Shown: positions 16,391 through 23,881 of the stretch, piece after piece | How the letters are laid out: each line of letters starts with the position of its first letter | Position numbering within the stretch: position 1 is the stretch's first letter | NCBI GenBank assembly: GCA_963618055.1 | Contig: CAVERI010000015.1 | Location: 1 to 39,878, forward strand | Length of the DNA: 39,878 bases | Origin: SFHK01 sp963618055 | GTDB lineage: Bacteria; Bacillota; Clostridia; Christensenellales; Aristaeellaceae | Reading direction: 5' to 3' | Program-made: the position numbers and the translations under genes | The notes under the pieces: generated by a model | Databases searched by the model: none | What the model saw: the letters and a program-made list of their open reading frames with translations, nothing else | What the model was told of the DNA's origin: nothing

Positions 16391-17574
16391 ACGCGCACCC
16401 TTTGCACATGGTCAAGGATTACCCCGGCCACGTCGCGCTTGGTCATGACGGGATATTCCGTTTCCCTGTCCTCGGACAGGATAGTTACGATGTTCGTGTC
16501 ACCCGCGAAGCCCGCGCCGGGACGCGTCACGTCGTTCACCACGATCAGGTCGGCGTTCTTGCGCGTGCGCTTGCCGCGCGCGTTTTCCAGCGCGTTCTCG
16601 GTTTCGGCGGCGAACGCCACCAGAATTTGCCCTGCGCGCTTGCTTTCGCCCAGCGTCTTCGCGATGTCCGGCGTAGGCACAAGGCGCACGGCCATATCCG
16701 CGCCGGTCTTCTTGATCTTCTGCGAAGCAACGCTCTCCGGCGTGAAGTCGGCGGGCGCGGCGGCCTGAATCACGACGTCGGCCGTCTTGGCGTTCTCCGT
16801 CACCGCCTTGAACATATCCTGTGTGGACACGACAGGCACAAGCCGCACCCCGGCGGGCGCGGGAAGCGCCACAGGGCCGGAAACCAGCACAACCTTCGCC
16901 CCGCGCCGCTCGGCCGCCTCGGCAATAGCGTAGCCCATCCGGCCCGTCGAACGGTTCGAAAGGAAGCGCACGGGATCGATCATTTCGCGCGTCGGCCCGG
17001 CGGTGACCAGCACCGTCAAGCCCTCAAAATCACGCTTCGGATTCAATACGTCCTCGGCGCGCGCGGCGATTTCGCCGGGTTCGGCCATCCGGCCCACGTC
17101 CGCGTCTCCGCAGGCGAGGCTGCCGGTTTCGGGCCCGGCAAGGAAGAAACCGCGCCCTTTCAGCGTTTCCACGTTCGCCTGATTGGCGGCGCTGCGCCAC
17201 ATCACGCAGTTCATCGCCGGGGCGAGCAGCACCGGGCACGGCATGGCCATGACGGTGGTCGTCAGAAGATCGTCGCAAATGCCCGCGGAAAGCTTCGCCA
17301 GCACGTTCGCCGTCGCGGGCGCGATTACCATTAAATCCGCCCACTTCGCCAGCGCGATATGCCCGATTTCCCACGCGCGCTCAAAGGAATCGGTGTTCAC
17401 CTGATTCCCGGAAAGCGTTTCAAACGTCAGTGGCGACACGAATTTGGCGGCGTTTTCCGTCATCACCACGCGCACCTCCGCGCCGGCCTTTTTGAAAAGC
17501 CGCGTCAGCTCGCACGCCTTGTAGGCGGCGATTCCGCCGGTTACGCCCAGCACGATGCGTTTTCCTTCCAGCAT
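16369..17574 (-). CDS. coaBC: Bifunctional phosphopantothenoylcysteine decarboxylase / phosphopantothenate-cysteine ligase
   Basis: A 401-residue fusion enzyme of coenzyme A synthesis. The N-terminal CoaC flavoprotein half has VTGGIAAYKACELTRLFKK, the His-region WEIGHIALAKWADL, the ANVLAKLSAGICDDLL stretch and the PAMNCVMW motif. The C-terminal CoaB half begins near residue 185 with VTAGPTREMIDPVRFLSN and continues RSTGRMGYAIAEAA, then AAPADFTPE and the KIKK region. GAGGAATAGGGA precedes the ATG. A 127-base spacer separates it from rpoZ; that spacer holds a small hairpin (CGAACC-TGC-GGGTTCG) without a U-tract and no ORF I would defend. Confidence 0.96.
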   Translation of the reverse strand: MLEGKRIVLGVTGGIAAYKACELTRLFKKAGAEVRVVMTENAAKFVSPLTFETLSGNQVNTDSFERAWEIGHIALAKWADLMVIAPATANVLAKLSAGICDDLLTTTVMAMPCPVLLAPAMNCVMWRSAANQANVETLKGRGFFLAGPETGSLACGDADVGRMAEPGEIAARAEDVLNPKRDFEGLTVLVTAGPTREMIDPVRFLSNRSTGRMGYAIAEAAERRGAKVVLVSGPVALPAPAGVRLVPVVSTQDMFKAVTENAKTADVVIQAAAPADFTPESVASQKIKKTGADMAVRLVPTPDIAKTLGESKRAGQILVAFAAETENALENARGKRTRKNADLIVVNDVTRPGAGFAGDTNIVTILSEDRETEYPVMTKRDVAGVILDHVQRVRVCRSQRS

Positions 17575-17701
17575 TCCCTATTCCTCCATGCGACCAATTA
17601 AACCGGAAAAGCCGAAGCGAACCCGCGGACAAACGTGGATCGCTCCGGCGCCCGAACCCGCAGGTTCGTGTGAGCCCAATTCCCTTCCAAAGGCTTGCGC
17701 C

Positions 17702-17914
17702 TTACTCCTCCTCGATGGATTCGGGGCGCGTGTAGGTAATCAGCCCGCGGTTGATCTCCTCAATGGCAATCGACAGCGGCTTGCTTTCCTTGGTATCGTA
17801 CAGCGGCTGGTCGCCCTGGATCAGCTGACGGGCGCGCTTGGCGGCCTCGACGGCGAGCGTATAGCGGCAGTCGACATGGGTAAGCAGTTCATTGATGGGC
17901 GGTTCGATCATCAT
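17702..17914 (-). CDS. rpoZ: RNA polymerase omega subunit
   Basis: A 70-residue protein that helps assemble RNA polymerase. MMIEPPINELLTHVDCRYTL and VEAAKRARQLIQG match omega; the second stretch is the conserved helix that contacts beta-prime. KPLSIAIEEINRGLITY is the usual C-terminal part. The start is ATG 17914, 9 bases after AAGGAGG; the longer upstream frame overlaps yicC and lacks similarity. Located between yicC and coaBC as in Bacillus, but gmk, its usual upstream neighbour, is not here. Confidence 0.92.
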   Translation of the reverse strand: MMIEPPINELLTHVDCRYTLAVEAAKRARQLIQGDQPLYDTKESKPLSIAIEEINRGLITYTRPESIEEE

Positions 17915-17934
17915 AACGGGGTTCCTCCTTTTGG

Positions 17935-18807
17935 TCACTCGACGTTCTGCAGCTGTTCGCGCAGCTTTTCTATGGCGCTCTTGCAGGCAATCACCGCCTG
18001 CGTGATAGGAATATCCTGCGATTTGGATGAGATGGTGTTCACCTCGCGGTTCATTTCCTGAACGATGAAGTCCAGACTGCGGCCAACCGGCTCTGAAAGC
18101 GCGCACTTTTCGCGCGCCTGCCGGATGTGGCTGGAAAGGCGCACTGTTTCCTCCGCGACGGCGGCGCGGTCGGCCATCAGCGCGACCTCCTGCGCCAGCC
18201 TCGCCTCTTCAATCGGCGTGGAAAGAAGCTCGTTCACGCGCGCGCAAAGCTTTTCGCGGTACTCCTCCACCGTTTCCGGATAGCGTTTTTCGATCAGCGC
18301 GTTCTTTTCCTCGATTTCGTCCAGCTTTTCGAGCATGTCGCGCTTCATGGCCTCGCCCTCGCGGGCGCGCATGGCATTCAGACTGTCGAGCGCCTGCGCC
18401 ATCGTTTCATTCAGAAGCGCGCGCAGCGCGTCCTCGTCCTCGCCCGCCTCGTCGATCACCAGCGCGTCGGGCAGCTTGGCAAACAAAGACAGACTTCGGT
18501 CGTCCTTCACGCCCGTCAGTGCTTCCACCTGATTCAGCGCTTCCTCGTAGGCCTTCACCAGACCCTCGTCCACGCGCACCATGCGCGAGTCATCGCGCCG
18601 GTTCACATAGGTCACGAATACGTCCACGTGTCCGCGCGACAGCGACGCGGCAATCTGCTTGCGCGACGCGTCCTCTAAAAACAGGAACGACCGCGGCATG
18701 CGGAAATTCAGATCCAAAAAACGATGGTTCACGCTTTTCAGTTCAATCGTCAGACTGCGGCCGTCCTTCATGCAGGTCGCGCGTCCGTATCCGGTCATGG
18801 AATGCAT
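17935..18807 (-). CDS. yicC: YicC/YloC family endoribonuclease
   Basis: A 290-residue protein of the YicC/YloC family, implicated in RNA degradation in E. coli and Bacillus. The N-terminal hallmark MHSMTGYGRAT, then SVNHRFLDLNFRMPR, and the C-terminal DUF1732 part DFIVQEMNREVNTISSKSQD are all present at normal spacing. ATG 18807 is preceded by AAAGGAG 8 bases upstream; the frame is open further but over a promoter-like region. This is the first gene of the long run ending at 3299. The gap to rpoZ is only 20 bases. Confidence 0.95.
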   Translation of the reverse strand: MHSMTGYGRATCMKDGRSLTIELKSVNHRFLDLNFRMPRSFLFLEDASRKQIAASLSRGHVDVFVTYVNRRDDSRMVRVDEGLVKAYEEALNQVEALTGVKDDRSLSLFAKLPDALVIDEAGEDEDALRALLNETMAQALDSLNAMRAREGEAMKRDMLEKLDEIEEKNALIEKRYPETVEEYREKLCARVNELLSTPIEEARLAQEVALMADRAAVAEETVRLSSHIRQAREKCALSEPVGRSLDFIVQEMNREVNTISSKSQDIPITQAVIACKSAIEKLREQLQNVE

Positions 18808-18844
18808 GGCATATGCTCCTTTGCCCCCACTGTCTATCCGAGCA

Positions 18845-18853
18845 ATTATATCA
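18845..18853 (-). promoter_or_regulatory. Likely promoter of the yicC operon (extended -10)
   Basis: The minus strand reads TGATATAAT, a perfect -10 hexamer with an extended TGN, about 40 bases before the yicC ATG. The -35 region at the right distance (ACCCAA) is poor, so the extended -10 must carry the recognition. This would be the start point for the 15-gene run. Confidence 0.5.
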
Positions 18854-18890
18854 CGCTCAAACCGTTCTTGGGTTATCTTTGGATAAATTC

Positions 18891-20873
18891 TCACGACCGG
18901 TTTGCAAGCATTTGCAGAAATTCTGCCTCATTCACCACGCGAACGCCCAGCTGCTGCGCCTTGGCAAGCTTGCTGCCGGCGTTTTCGCCCGCGACGACAA
19001 GGCTCGTCTTGCCGGAAACGGACGAGGCCGCCTTGCCGCCCGCGTCGCGCACACGCTCCTCGGCTTCCGCGCGCGACAGCGTTTCCAGCGTGCCGGTGAT
19101 GACGACCGTCATGCCCGTAAACGCGCCGCCCACTTCGCGCTTCTCCCACACGGGCGCAACGCCCCGCGCAAGCAGCCGCTCGGTTTCTGCGCGCGTGACG
19201 GGATCGGCGAAGAAGTCCACAATCGACTGCGCCACGACGTCGCCCACGTCGTCAATCTGCGTGAGCGTCTGCACGTCCGCATCCATCAGCGGCTGCATGC
19301 CGCCGAAGCGCTCCGCCAGATCGCGCGCCGTCTTGCGGCCGACGTTCGGAATGCCCAAAGCGAAGATGAACGAATCCAGCTTCACCGACTTGCTCTTTTC
19401 GATTTCGTCCAAGAGCTTCTTCGCCTTTTTATCTCCGAAGCGCTCGAGCGCGGTCAGCTGCTCGTGACTCAGCTCGTACAGATCGCTCGGCTCGTGAATG
19501 CCCAGCGCCTGACACAGCTGGCGCGCCGTCTTTTCGGAGAACGCGTCGATGTCCATCGCCTCGCGCCCGGCGAAGTGCGCCATGCGCATCACAATCTGGG
19601 CAATGCAGCCCTCGCGGTTGGGGCAGTACAGATGCGCGCCTTTTTCCACCAGCGCCGCGCCGCACACGGGACAGACCGTCGGCTTTTCAATATCGCGCTC
19701 GCCCGGCTCGTACTCGTCCACGCGCCCCATGATCTCCGGAATCACCTCGTTCGACCGTCGCAGCCACACCCGCGCGCCGACGCGCACGCGCTTTCTTAAA
19801 ATGTCTCCATAATTGTTCAAGGTGGCGCGCTTCACCGTCGCCCCCGCGATTTCCACCGGGCTCACGTGCGCCAAAGGCGTGAGCTTGCCCGTGCGGCCGA
19901 CCTCCCACGTCACGTCCTCCAAAAGAGAGGTGACCTCCTCTGCCTCGAACTTATACGCCACCGCCCAGCGCGGGAATTTCTCCGTCACGCCCAGCGCCTC
20001 GCGCGTGGCAAAGTCCACGATCTTTACGACCGCGCCGTCGATCATATAGTCCAGCTCGCCGCGCGTTTTTTCAATCTCGGCAATAGCCGCCAGCACGCCC
20101 GTCTCGTCCGAAGCGCGCAGCTCGCAGGTACTTACCGGGAACTGATTTTCGCGCAGGAAGTCCATCATTTCATCCTGCGTGCGGAACGAACGCCCCTCGA
20201 TATAGTTTACGTCGTAAAAAAATGCGTCCAGATGCCGCGAACGCGTCACCTCGGGGTCAAGCTGGCGCAGCGCGCCCGCCGCGGCGTTGCGCGCGTTCTT
20301 GAGCGGCTCGGCTGCGGTGCGGTTGTATTTTTCCAGCGTCGAAAGCTTCATATAGCATTCGCCGTGCACCTCCATCAAGCCCCGATAGGGCACGGCCAGC
20401 GGAATGGAGCGAATCGTCAGCGCCTGCGGCAGGATGGATTCGCCGGTCACGCCGTTTCCGCGCGTGGCGGCCTCCACCAGCTTTCCTTCCTTATAGGTTA
20501 GGCACAGCGTGAGCCCGTCGAACTTATGCTCCACCACATAGGAAAGCGGCGGCAGGTTCGCTCCGCCCTCATTGGCCTGCGCGCGCAGCTTCTCCGCGCG
20601 GTTTACCCAGTCGGAAATCGCGCCGGTCGACTGCGCCTTGTCCATGCTCAGAAGGCGCACGATGTGCGTGTGCGGCGCGAACTCCTTCAGCGTCTCGCCG
20701 CCTACGCGCCGCGTGGGCGAATCCGGCAGAACCTCGCCGGTTTCCTTTTCCAGACGAACCAGCTCGTCGTACAGGCGGTCGTACTCCACGTCCGTCACCG
20801 TCGGATTGTCCAGCACGTAGTATTCGTAGCCAAGGCGGTTCAGGACGTCCACCAGTTCACGCATGCGATTCAT
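18891..20873 (-). CDS. ligA: NAD-dependent DNA ligase
   Basis: A 660-residue bacterial ligase that seals nicks using NAD+. Domain order is the Ia domain (YDRLYDELVRLE), adenylation domain with catalytic K117 in HKFDGL, OB-fold (RVRVGARVWLRRSNEVIPEI), four-cysteine zinc finger (CPVCG and YCPNREGC), helix-hairpin-helix region, and a C-terminal BRCT domain starting at FTGMTVVITGTLE. Length is typical. GGAG lies 7 bases before the ATG at 20873. It follows pcrA by 11 bases; the pcrA-ligA pair is a conserved Firmicutes arrangement. Confidence 0.97.
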   Translation of the reverse strand: MNRMRELVDVLNRLGYEYYVLDNPTVTDVEYDRLYDELVRLEKETGEVLPDSPTRRVGGETLKEFAPHTHIVRLLSMDKAQSTGAISDWVNRAEKLRAQANEGGANLPPLSYVVEHKFDGLTLCLTYKEGKLVEAATRGNGVTGESILPQALTIRSIPLAVPYRGLMEVHGECYMKLSTLEKYNRTAAEPLKNARNAAAGALRQLDPEVTRSRHLDAFFYDVNYIEGRSFRTQDEMMDFLRENQFPVSTCELRASDETGVLAAIAEIEKTRGELDYMIDGAVVKIVDFATREALGVTEKFPRWAVAYKFEAEEVTSLLEDVTWEVGRTGKLTPLAHVSPVEIAGATVKRATLNNYGDILRKRVRVGARVWLRRSNEVIPEIMGRVDEYEPGERDIEKPTVCPVCGAALVEKGAHLYCPNREGCIAQIVMRMAHFAGREAMDIDAFSEKTARQLCQALGIHEPSDLYELSHEQLTALERFGDKKAKKLLDEIEKSKSVKLDSFIFALGIPNVGRKTARDLAERFGGMQPLMDADVQTLTQIDDVGDVVAQSIVDFFADPVTRAETERLLARGVAPVWEKREVGGAFTGMTVVITGTLETLSRAEAEERVRDAGGKAASSVSGKTSLVVAGENAGSKLAKAQQLGVRVVNEAEFLQMLANRS

Positions 20874-20884
20874 CGTCGTTCTCC

Positions 20885-23143
20885 TTACCCGATTTTAATC
20901 ATGGGCGCGTCGCCCGCGAAGGTCTTCACGCCCTTGCCCTCGCCGAAGTCCACCGTCACGCGCGCGCCGCCGGCCGTCTGCGCCACCTGCTTCACCACGC
21001 CGTTTCCGAACGCCTTATGGAACACGCGGTCGCCCGCAGCGTATCGAAGCTCCGGACGTTTGGGAAGCTCGCGCGCCGGCTGCGCGCCGAAGCCCTTCTG
21101 AACGCCCGGGATGCTGCCGATCGACGGCCGTCCGGCAATGCCCGAGCGCACCTCAGGCCGCGCCGCCTGCCCTCCCGCGCTCGCCCGCTGCCCGAACGGG
21201 CGCGGAAGCACGCGCGTTTCGCTCTTCTGGCGGTTTTCCTCCAGCACGCGCGCCGGAATCTCCGTCACAAACCGCGAAACCTCGTTGGACTGCCGCGCGT
21301 TATACAGCATGCGGTTGCGCGCGTGGCTCAGGAACAGCTTTTTCTTCGCGCGCGTTACGCCCACGTACATCAGGCGGCGCTCTTCCTCCATCTGCTCCTC
21401 GTTGAACATCGCGCGGGAGATGGGAAAGATGCCCTCCTCAAGGCCCGTCAGGAACACAACCGGAAATTCCAGACCCTTGGCGGAGTGCAGCGTCATCAGC
21501 GTGACAAGGCTGGCCTTCTCCTCCATGCGGTCGGTATCCGTGACCAGCGCCACGTTCTCAAGAAAGCCCACCATGCCCCCCTCGGGATTCATGCGGTCAT
21601 ACTCGATCACAGCGGACACTAACTCGTGAATGTTCTCGCGCCGGGATTCGTTTTCCGGCTCCTTGTCGTTTTCGTATTGCTTTTCAAGCCCGGTCTGCTC
21701 GATCAGGCCGGTGATAAACTCGCTGGCGGGCTTATCCAGCATGTCGCCGGTCAGCGTGATCAAAAGCTCCGTAAAGCCGCGCACGGCGGTGAGCGCACGG
21801 CTGGAAAGTCCGGCGTTTTCAGCCTCCATCAACGCGTTCAGAAGCGAAAGCCCGTTCTGCGCCGCATAGGCGGCAATCGCCTCCACTGTGGAATCGCCGA
21901 TGCCGCGCCGCGGTTCGTTGATGATGCGCCGGAGCGAAATATCATCGTCCGGGTTCACCAGCACGCGCAGGTAGGCGATCACGTCCTTGACCTCCTTGCG
22001 GTCATAGAACTTCAGCCCGCCGTACACGCCATAGCGAATGCCGCGCCGCACAAGCGCCTCTTCCAGCACGCGGCTCTGCGCGTTCGTGCGGTACAGAATC
22101 GCCATATCGCCCAGCTCGCAGCCGCCGCGCGTAAGGCTTTGAATGGTATCGCACACCCACGCCGCCTCGTCCCGCTCGTCCAGCGCGTCATACAGCCTGA
22201 TCTTGTCGCCCGCGTCCGCGTCCGTCCACAGCGCCTTCTCCTTGCGGCCGGTGTTGTGCGCGATCACCTGATTGGCCGCGTCCAGAATGTTGCCGGTGGA
22301 ACGGTAGTTCTGCTCCAGCTTGATCACCGGACAGCCGCCGTAATCCTTTTCAAATTCCAGTATGTTTCGAAGATCCGCGCCGCGCCAGCCGTAAATCGAC
22401 TGGTCGTCGTCGCCCACGACGCACACGTTCTTCTTGTCGCCCGCGAGCGTGCGGACGAGCATGTACTGCGCCATGTTCGTATCCTGATACTCGTCCACCA
22501 TGATATAGGAAAACTTCCGGCGGTACACCTCCAGCACCGGCGGATGCTCGGTCAGAAGCTCCAGCGTCTTCAGAATCAGATCGTCGAAGTCCAGCGCGTT
22601 GTTTTCCTTTAATTGCCTTTCGTACTCGCAGTACGCGCGGTAATACGGCTTCGAGCGGAAGTCCGGGTTGTCCTTCAGCCATTCCTCCGGCGACAGCATA
22701 TGGTTCTTCGCGTCCGAAATCACGCTTTTCACGGCGCGCGGCGGATAGCTCTTGTCGCTGATGTCCAGCTTTTTCAGAATCCGCTTGATCAGCGTCATCT
22801 GGTCGTCGTCGTCATAGATGGAGAACTCGCGCTTGTAGCCCAGCTTTTCAATATCGCGTCTCAGAATGCGCGCGCTCAGCGCGTGGAACGTCATCACCCA
22901 CATGTCGTCCGCCGCTTCTCCGGCCAGACGGTTGATGCGCTCGCGCATTTCGCGCGCCGCCTTGTTGGTAAACGTGATCGCCAGAATCGCCCACGGCGGC
23001 ACGCCCTTTTCTAAAAGGTACGCCGCCCGGTAGGTAAGCACGCGGGTTTTGCCGGAGCCCGCGCCCGCCAAAATCAAAAGCGGCCCCTCGGTAGTGAGCA
23101 CGGCCTGCTTCTGCTCCGGATTCAGCCTGTTTAAATCAATCAT
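20885..23143 (-). CDS. pcrA: ATP-dependent 3'-5' DNA helicase PcrA (UvrD family)
   Basis: A 752-residue superfamily 1A helicase for repair, rolling-circle replication and removal of RecA or stalled RNA polymerase. Motifs in order: Q motif LNPEQKQAVL, Walker A AGAGSGKTRVLTYRAAYL, the TFTNKAAREMRER stretch, VDEYQDTN, GDDDQSIYGWRGA, LEQNYRSTG, LMTLHSAKGLEFPVVF and VGVTRAKKKL. The C-terminus has the PcrA tail (YAAGDRVFHKAFGNGVV), a small Tudor-like domain that binds RNA polymerase in homologues. The start overlaps the yerC-like gene by 8 bases. Confidence 0.97.
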   Translation of the reverse strand: MIDLNRLNPEQKQAVLTTEGPLLILAGAGSGKTRVLTYRAAYLLEKGVPPWAILAITFTNKAAREMRERINRLAGEAADDMWVMTFHALSARILRRDIEKLGYKREFSIYDDDDQMTLIKRILKKLDISDKSYPPRAVKSVISDAKNHMLSPEEWLKDNPDFRSKPYYRAYCEYERQLKENNALDFDDLILKTLELLTEHPPVLEVYRRKFSYIMVDEYQDTNMAQYMLVRTLAGDKKNVCVVGDDDQSIYGWRGADLRNILEFEKDYGGCPVIKLEQNYRSTGNILDAANQVIAHNTGRKEKALWTDADAGDKIRLYDALDERDEAAWVCDTIQSLTRGGCELGDMAILYRTNAQSRVLEEALVRRGIRYGVYGGLKFYDRKEVKDVIAYLRVLVNPDDDISLRRIINEPRRGIGDSTVEAIAAYAAQNGLSLLNALMEAENAGLSSRALTAVRGFTELLITLTGDMLDKPASEFITGLIEQTGLEKQYENDKEPENESRRENIHELVSAVIEYDRMNPEGGMVGFLENVALVTDTDRMEEKASLVTLMTLHSAKGLEFPVVFLTGLEEGIFPISRAMFNEEQMEEERRLMYVGVTRAKKKLFLSHARNRMLYNARQSNEVSRFVTEIPARVLEENRQKSETRVLPRPFGQRASAGGQAARPEVRSGIAGRPSIGSIPGVQKGFGAQPARELPKRPELRYAAGDRVFHKAFGNGVVKQVAQTAGGARVTVDFGEGKGVKTFAGDAPMIKIG

Positions 23144-23444
23144 TCGTATCCCCCGCGGCGTTCAGCCGGTCAAGAATCATTCGGTATCCGTCCGCGCCGT
23201 AGGTAAGCGCGCGGTTCACCCGGCCGATCGTCGCCGACGAAGCGCCTGTCTTCTGCGTAATTTCGGCATAGGTAGCCTTTTCGCTCAGCAGCTCCGCCAC
23301 CTGAATGCGCTGGGAAAGATCCTCGATTTCCCGAATGGTAAACAGATCCTCCAGCAGACGATAGCACTCCTCCCGCGTTTCCAGCTTCAGAAGCGCGTCC
23401 ACCAGCCGATCGGTTCGTTCGTTCATGATTCGCGATTCATACAT
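23136..23444 (-). CDS. TrpR-like helix-turn-helix protein, YerC/YecD family
   Basis: A 102-residue small DNA-binding protein of the TrpR superfamily. The region LFTIREIEDLSQRIQVAELL and the following EITQKTGASSATIGRVNRAL form the Trp-repressor-type helix-turn-helix. In Bacillus YerC sits just upstream of pcrA-ligA (pcrB in between), so context agrees. The start is ATG 23444 (MYESRIMNERTD), 10 bases after GGGAGGG. A methionine six codons later is the alternative. Its target genes are unknown; it may control its own operon. Confidence 0.88.
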   Translation of the reverse strand: MYESRIMNERTDRLVDALLKLETREECYRLLEDLFTIREIEDLSQRIQVAELLSEKATYAEITQKTGASSATIGRVNRALTYGADGYRMILDRLNAAGDTND

Positions 23445-23692
23445 GCAGGCAATCCCTCCCGCGCAGGCGCAGATTTCTCTATAATAGCAGTATACCATTT
23501 TTTCCCCGATTGTTCAAGCCATTTTCCGCGCAAGGCCGGATTTGCTTTGAAAGAAAAAAGTACATAGCTATCGTATACCGTCTCGGCGTCGATTTTCCCC
23601 TGATCCAGTGTATAGCTGGCCTTCTTCGCGATCTCTCCCGCGTCCGTTGTATACGGCTGTTCGATGAACCGCTTCGAATGGTTATTTTGCGC
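23423..23692 (-). pseudogene. 5'-truncated remnant of a host gene, unidentified
   Basis: The minus strand carries an 89-codon open frame with no usable start, running from a TAA at 23695-23693 to a TGA at 23425-23423 inside the start of the TrpR-like gene. It reads like protein: the stretch FIEQPYTTDAGEIAKKASYT is followed by LDQGKIDAETVYDSYVLFSF. Codon third positions match the GC-rich neighbours: 26 of 37 codons counted end in G or C. The frame stops resembling host DNA near 23690, where the AT-rich upstream region of the NRPS operon begins. I infer that the 5' part of this gene was lost when the island arrived. I do not recognise the family. The promoter of the TrpR-like gene lies inside its 3' end. 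Confidence 0.5.
23489..23517 (-). promoter_or_regulatory. Promoter of the yerC-pcrA-ligA operon
   Basis: Minus-strand -35 TTGAAC (23512-23517), 17-base spacer, -10 TATACT (23489-23494) with an extended TGG. Start expected near 23482, about 38 bases before the ATG at 23444. It overlaps the 3' end of the truncated host frame. Confidence 0.75.
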
Positions 23693-23722
23693 TTATATTA
23701 CTGCACATTATGGTTAAATAGA

Positions 23723-23745
23723 ACATATTATGTACACATTGTGTA
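23723..23745 (+). promoter_or_regulatory. Two palindromes upstream of the NRPS promoter, candidate operators
   Basis: ACATA-T-TATGT (23723-23733) and TACACA-T-TGTGTA (23733-23745) are perfect 11- and 13-base palindromes sharing one base, ending 6 bases before the -35. Their centres are 11 bases apart, about one helical turn, so a dimeric regulator could bind both on one face. A looser copy, CACATTATGG, lies at 23704-23713. No regulator gene is in the island. Confidence 0.45.
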
Positions 23746-23751
23746 AAATAC

Positions 23752-23779
23752 TTGACAAAATGTATCGGGGGGGTAAAAT
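23752..23779 (+). promoter_or_regulatory. Promoter of the NRPS operon
   Basis: -35 TTGACA (23752-23757) is a perfect consensus; -10 TAAAAT (23774-23779) has one mismatch; spacer 16 bases containing a run of seven G. The predicted start near 23786 gives a 5' leader of about 95 bases if translation begins at the GTG at 23882. The region is much richer in A and T than the rest of the window. The stretch 23445-23881 otherwise contains only the truncated host frame and the operator-like palindromes. Confidence 0.7.
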
Positions 23780-23881
23780 ACCATAAAACGTGTACGATTG
23801 AATAATTTTATCTGAATGATACGTGCCGCGCGGTTTGATGTTTTGGAAGATATCGCTGCGCAATACGGGAGGATTGATCTT

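Noticed and set aside
17575..17701. Hairpin CGAACC-TGC-GGGTTCG between rpoZ and coaBC considered as a terminator
   Set aside because: The stem is six pairs with no following U-tract, and the genes belong to one conserved operon.
23510..23746. A 78-codon plus-strand frame upstream of the NRPS
   Set aside because: It has no ribosome site and is antisense to a more protein-like, GC3-rich truncated frame. It also runs through the palindrome region.
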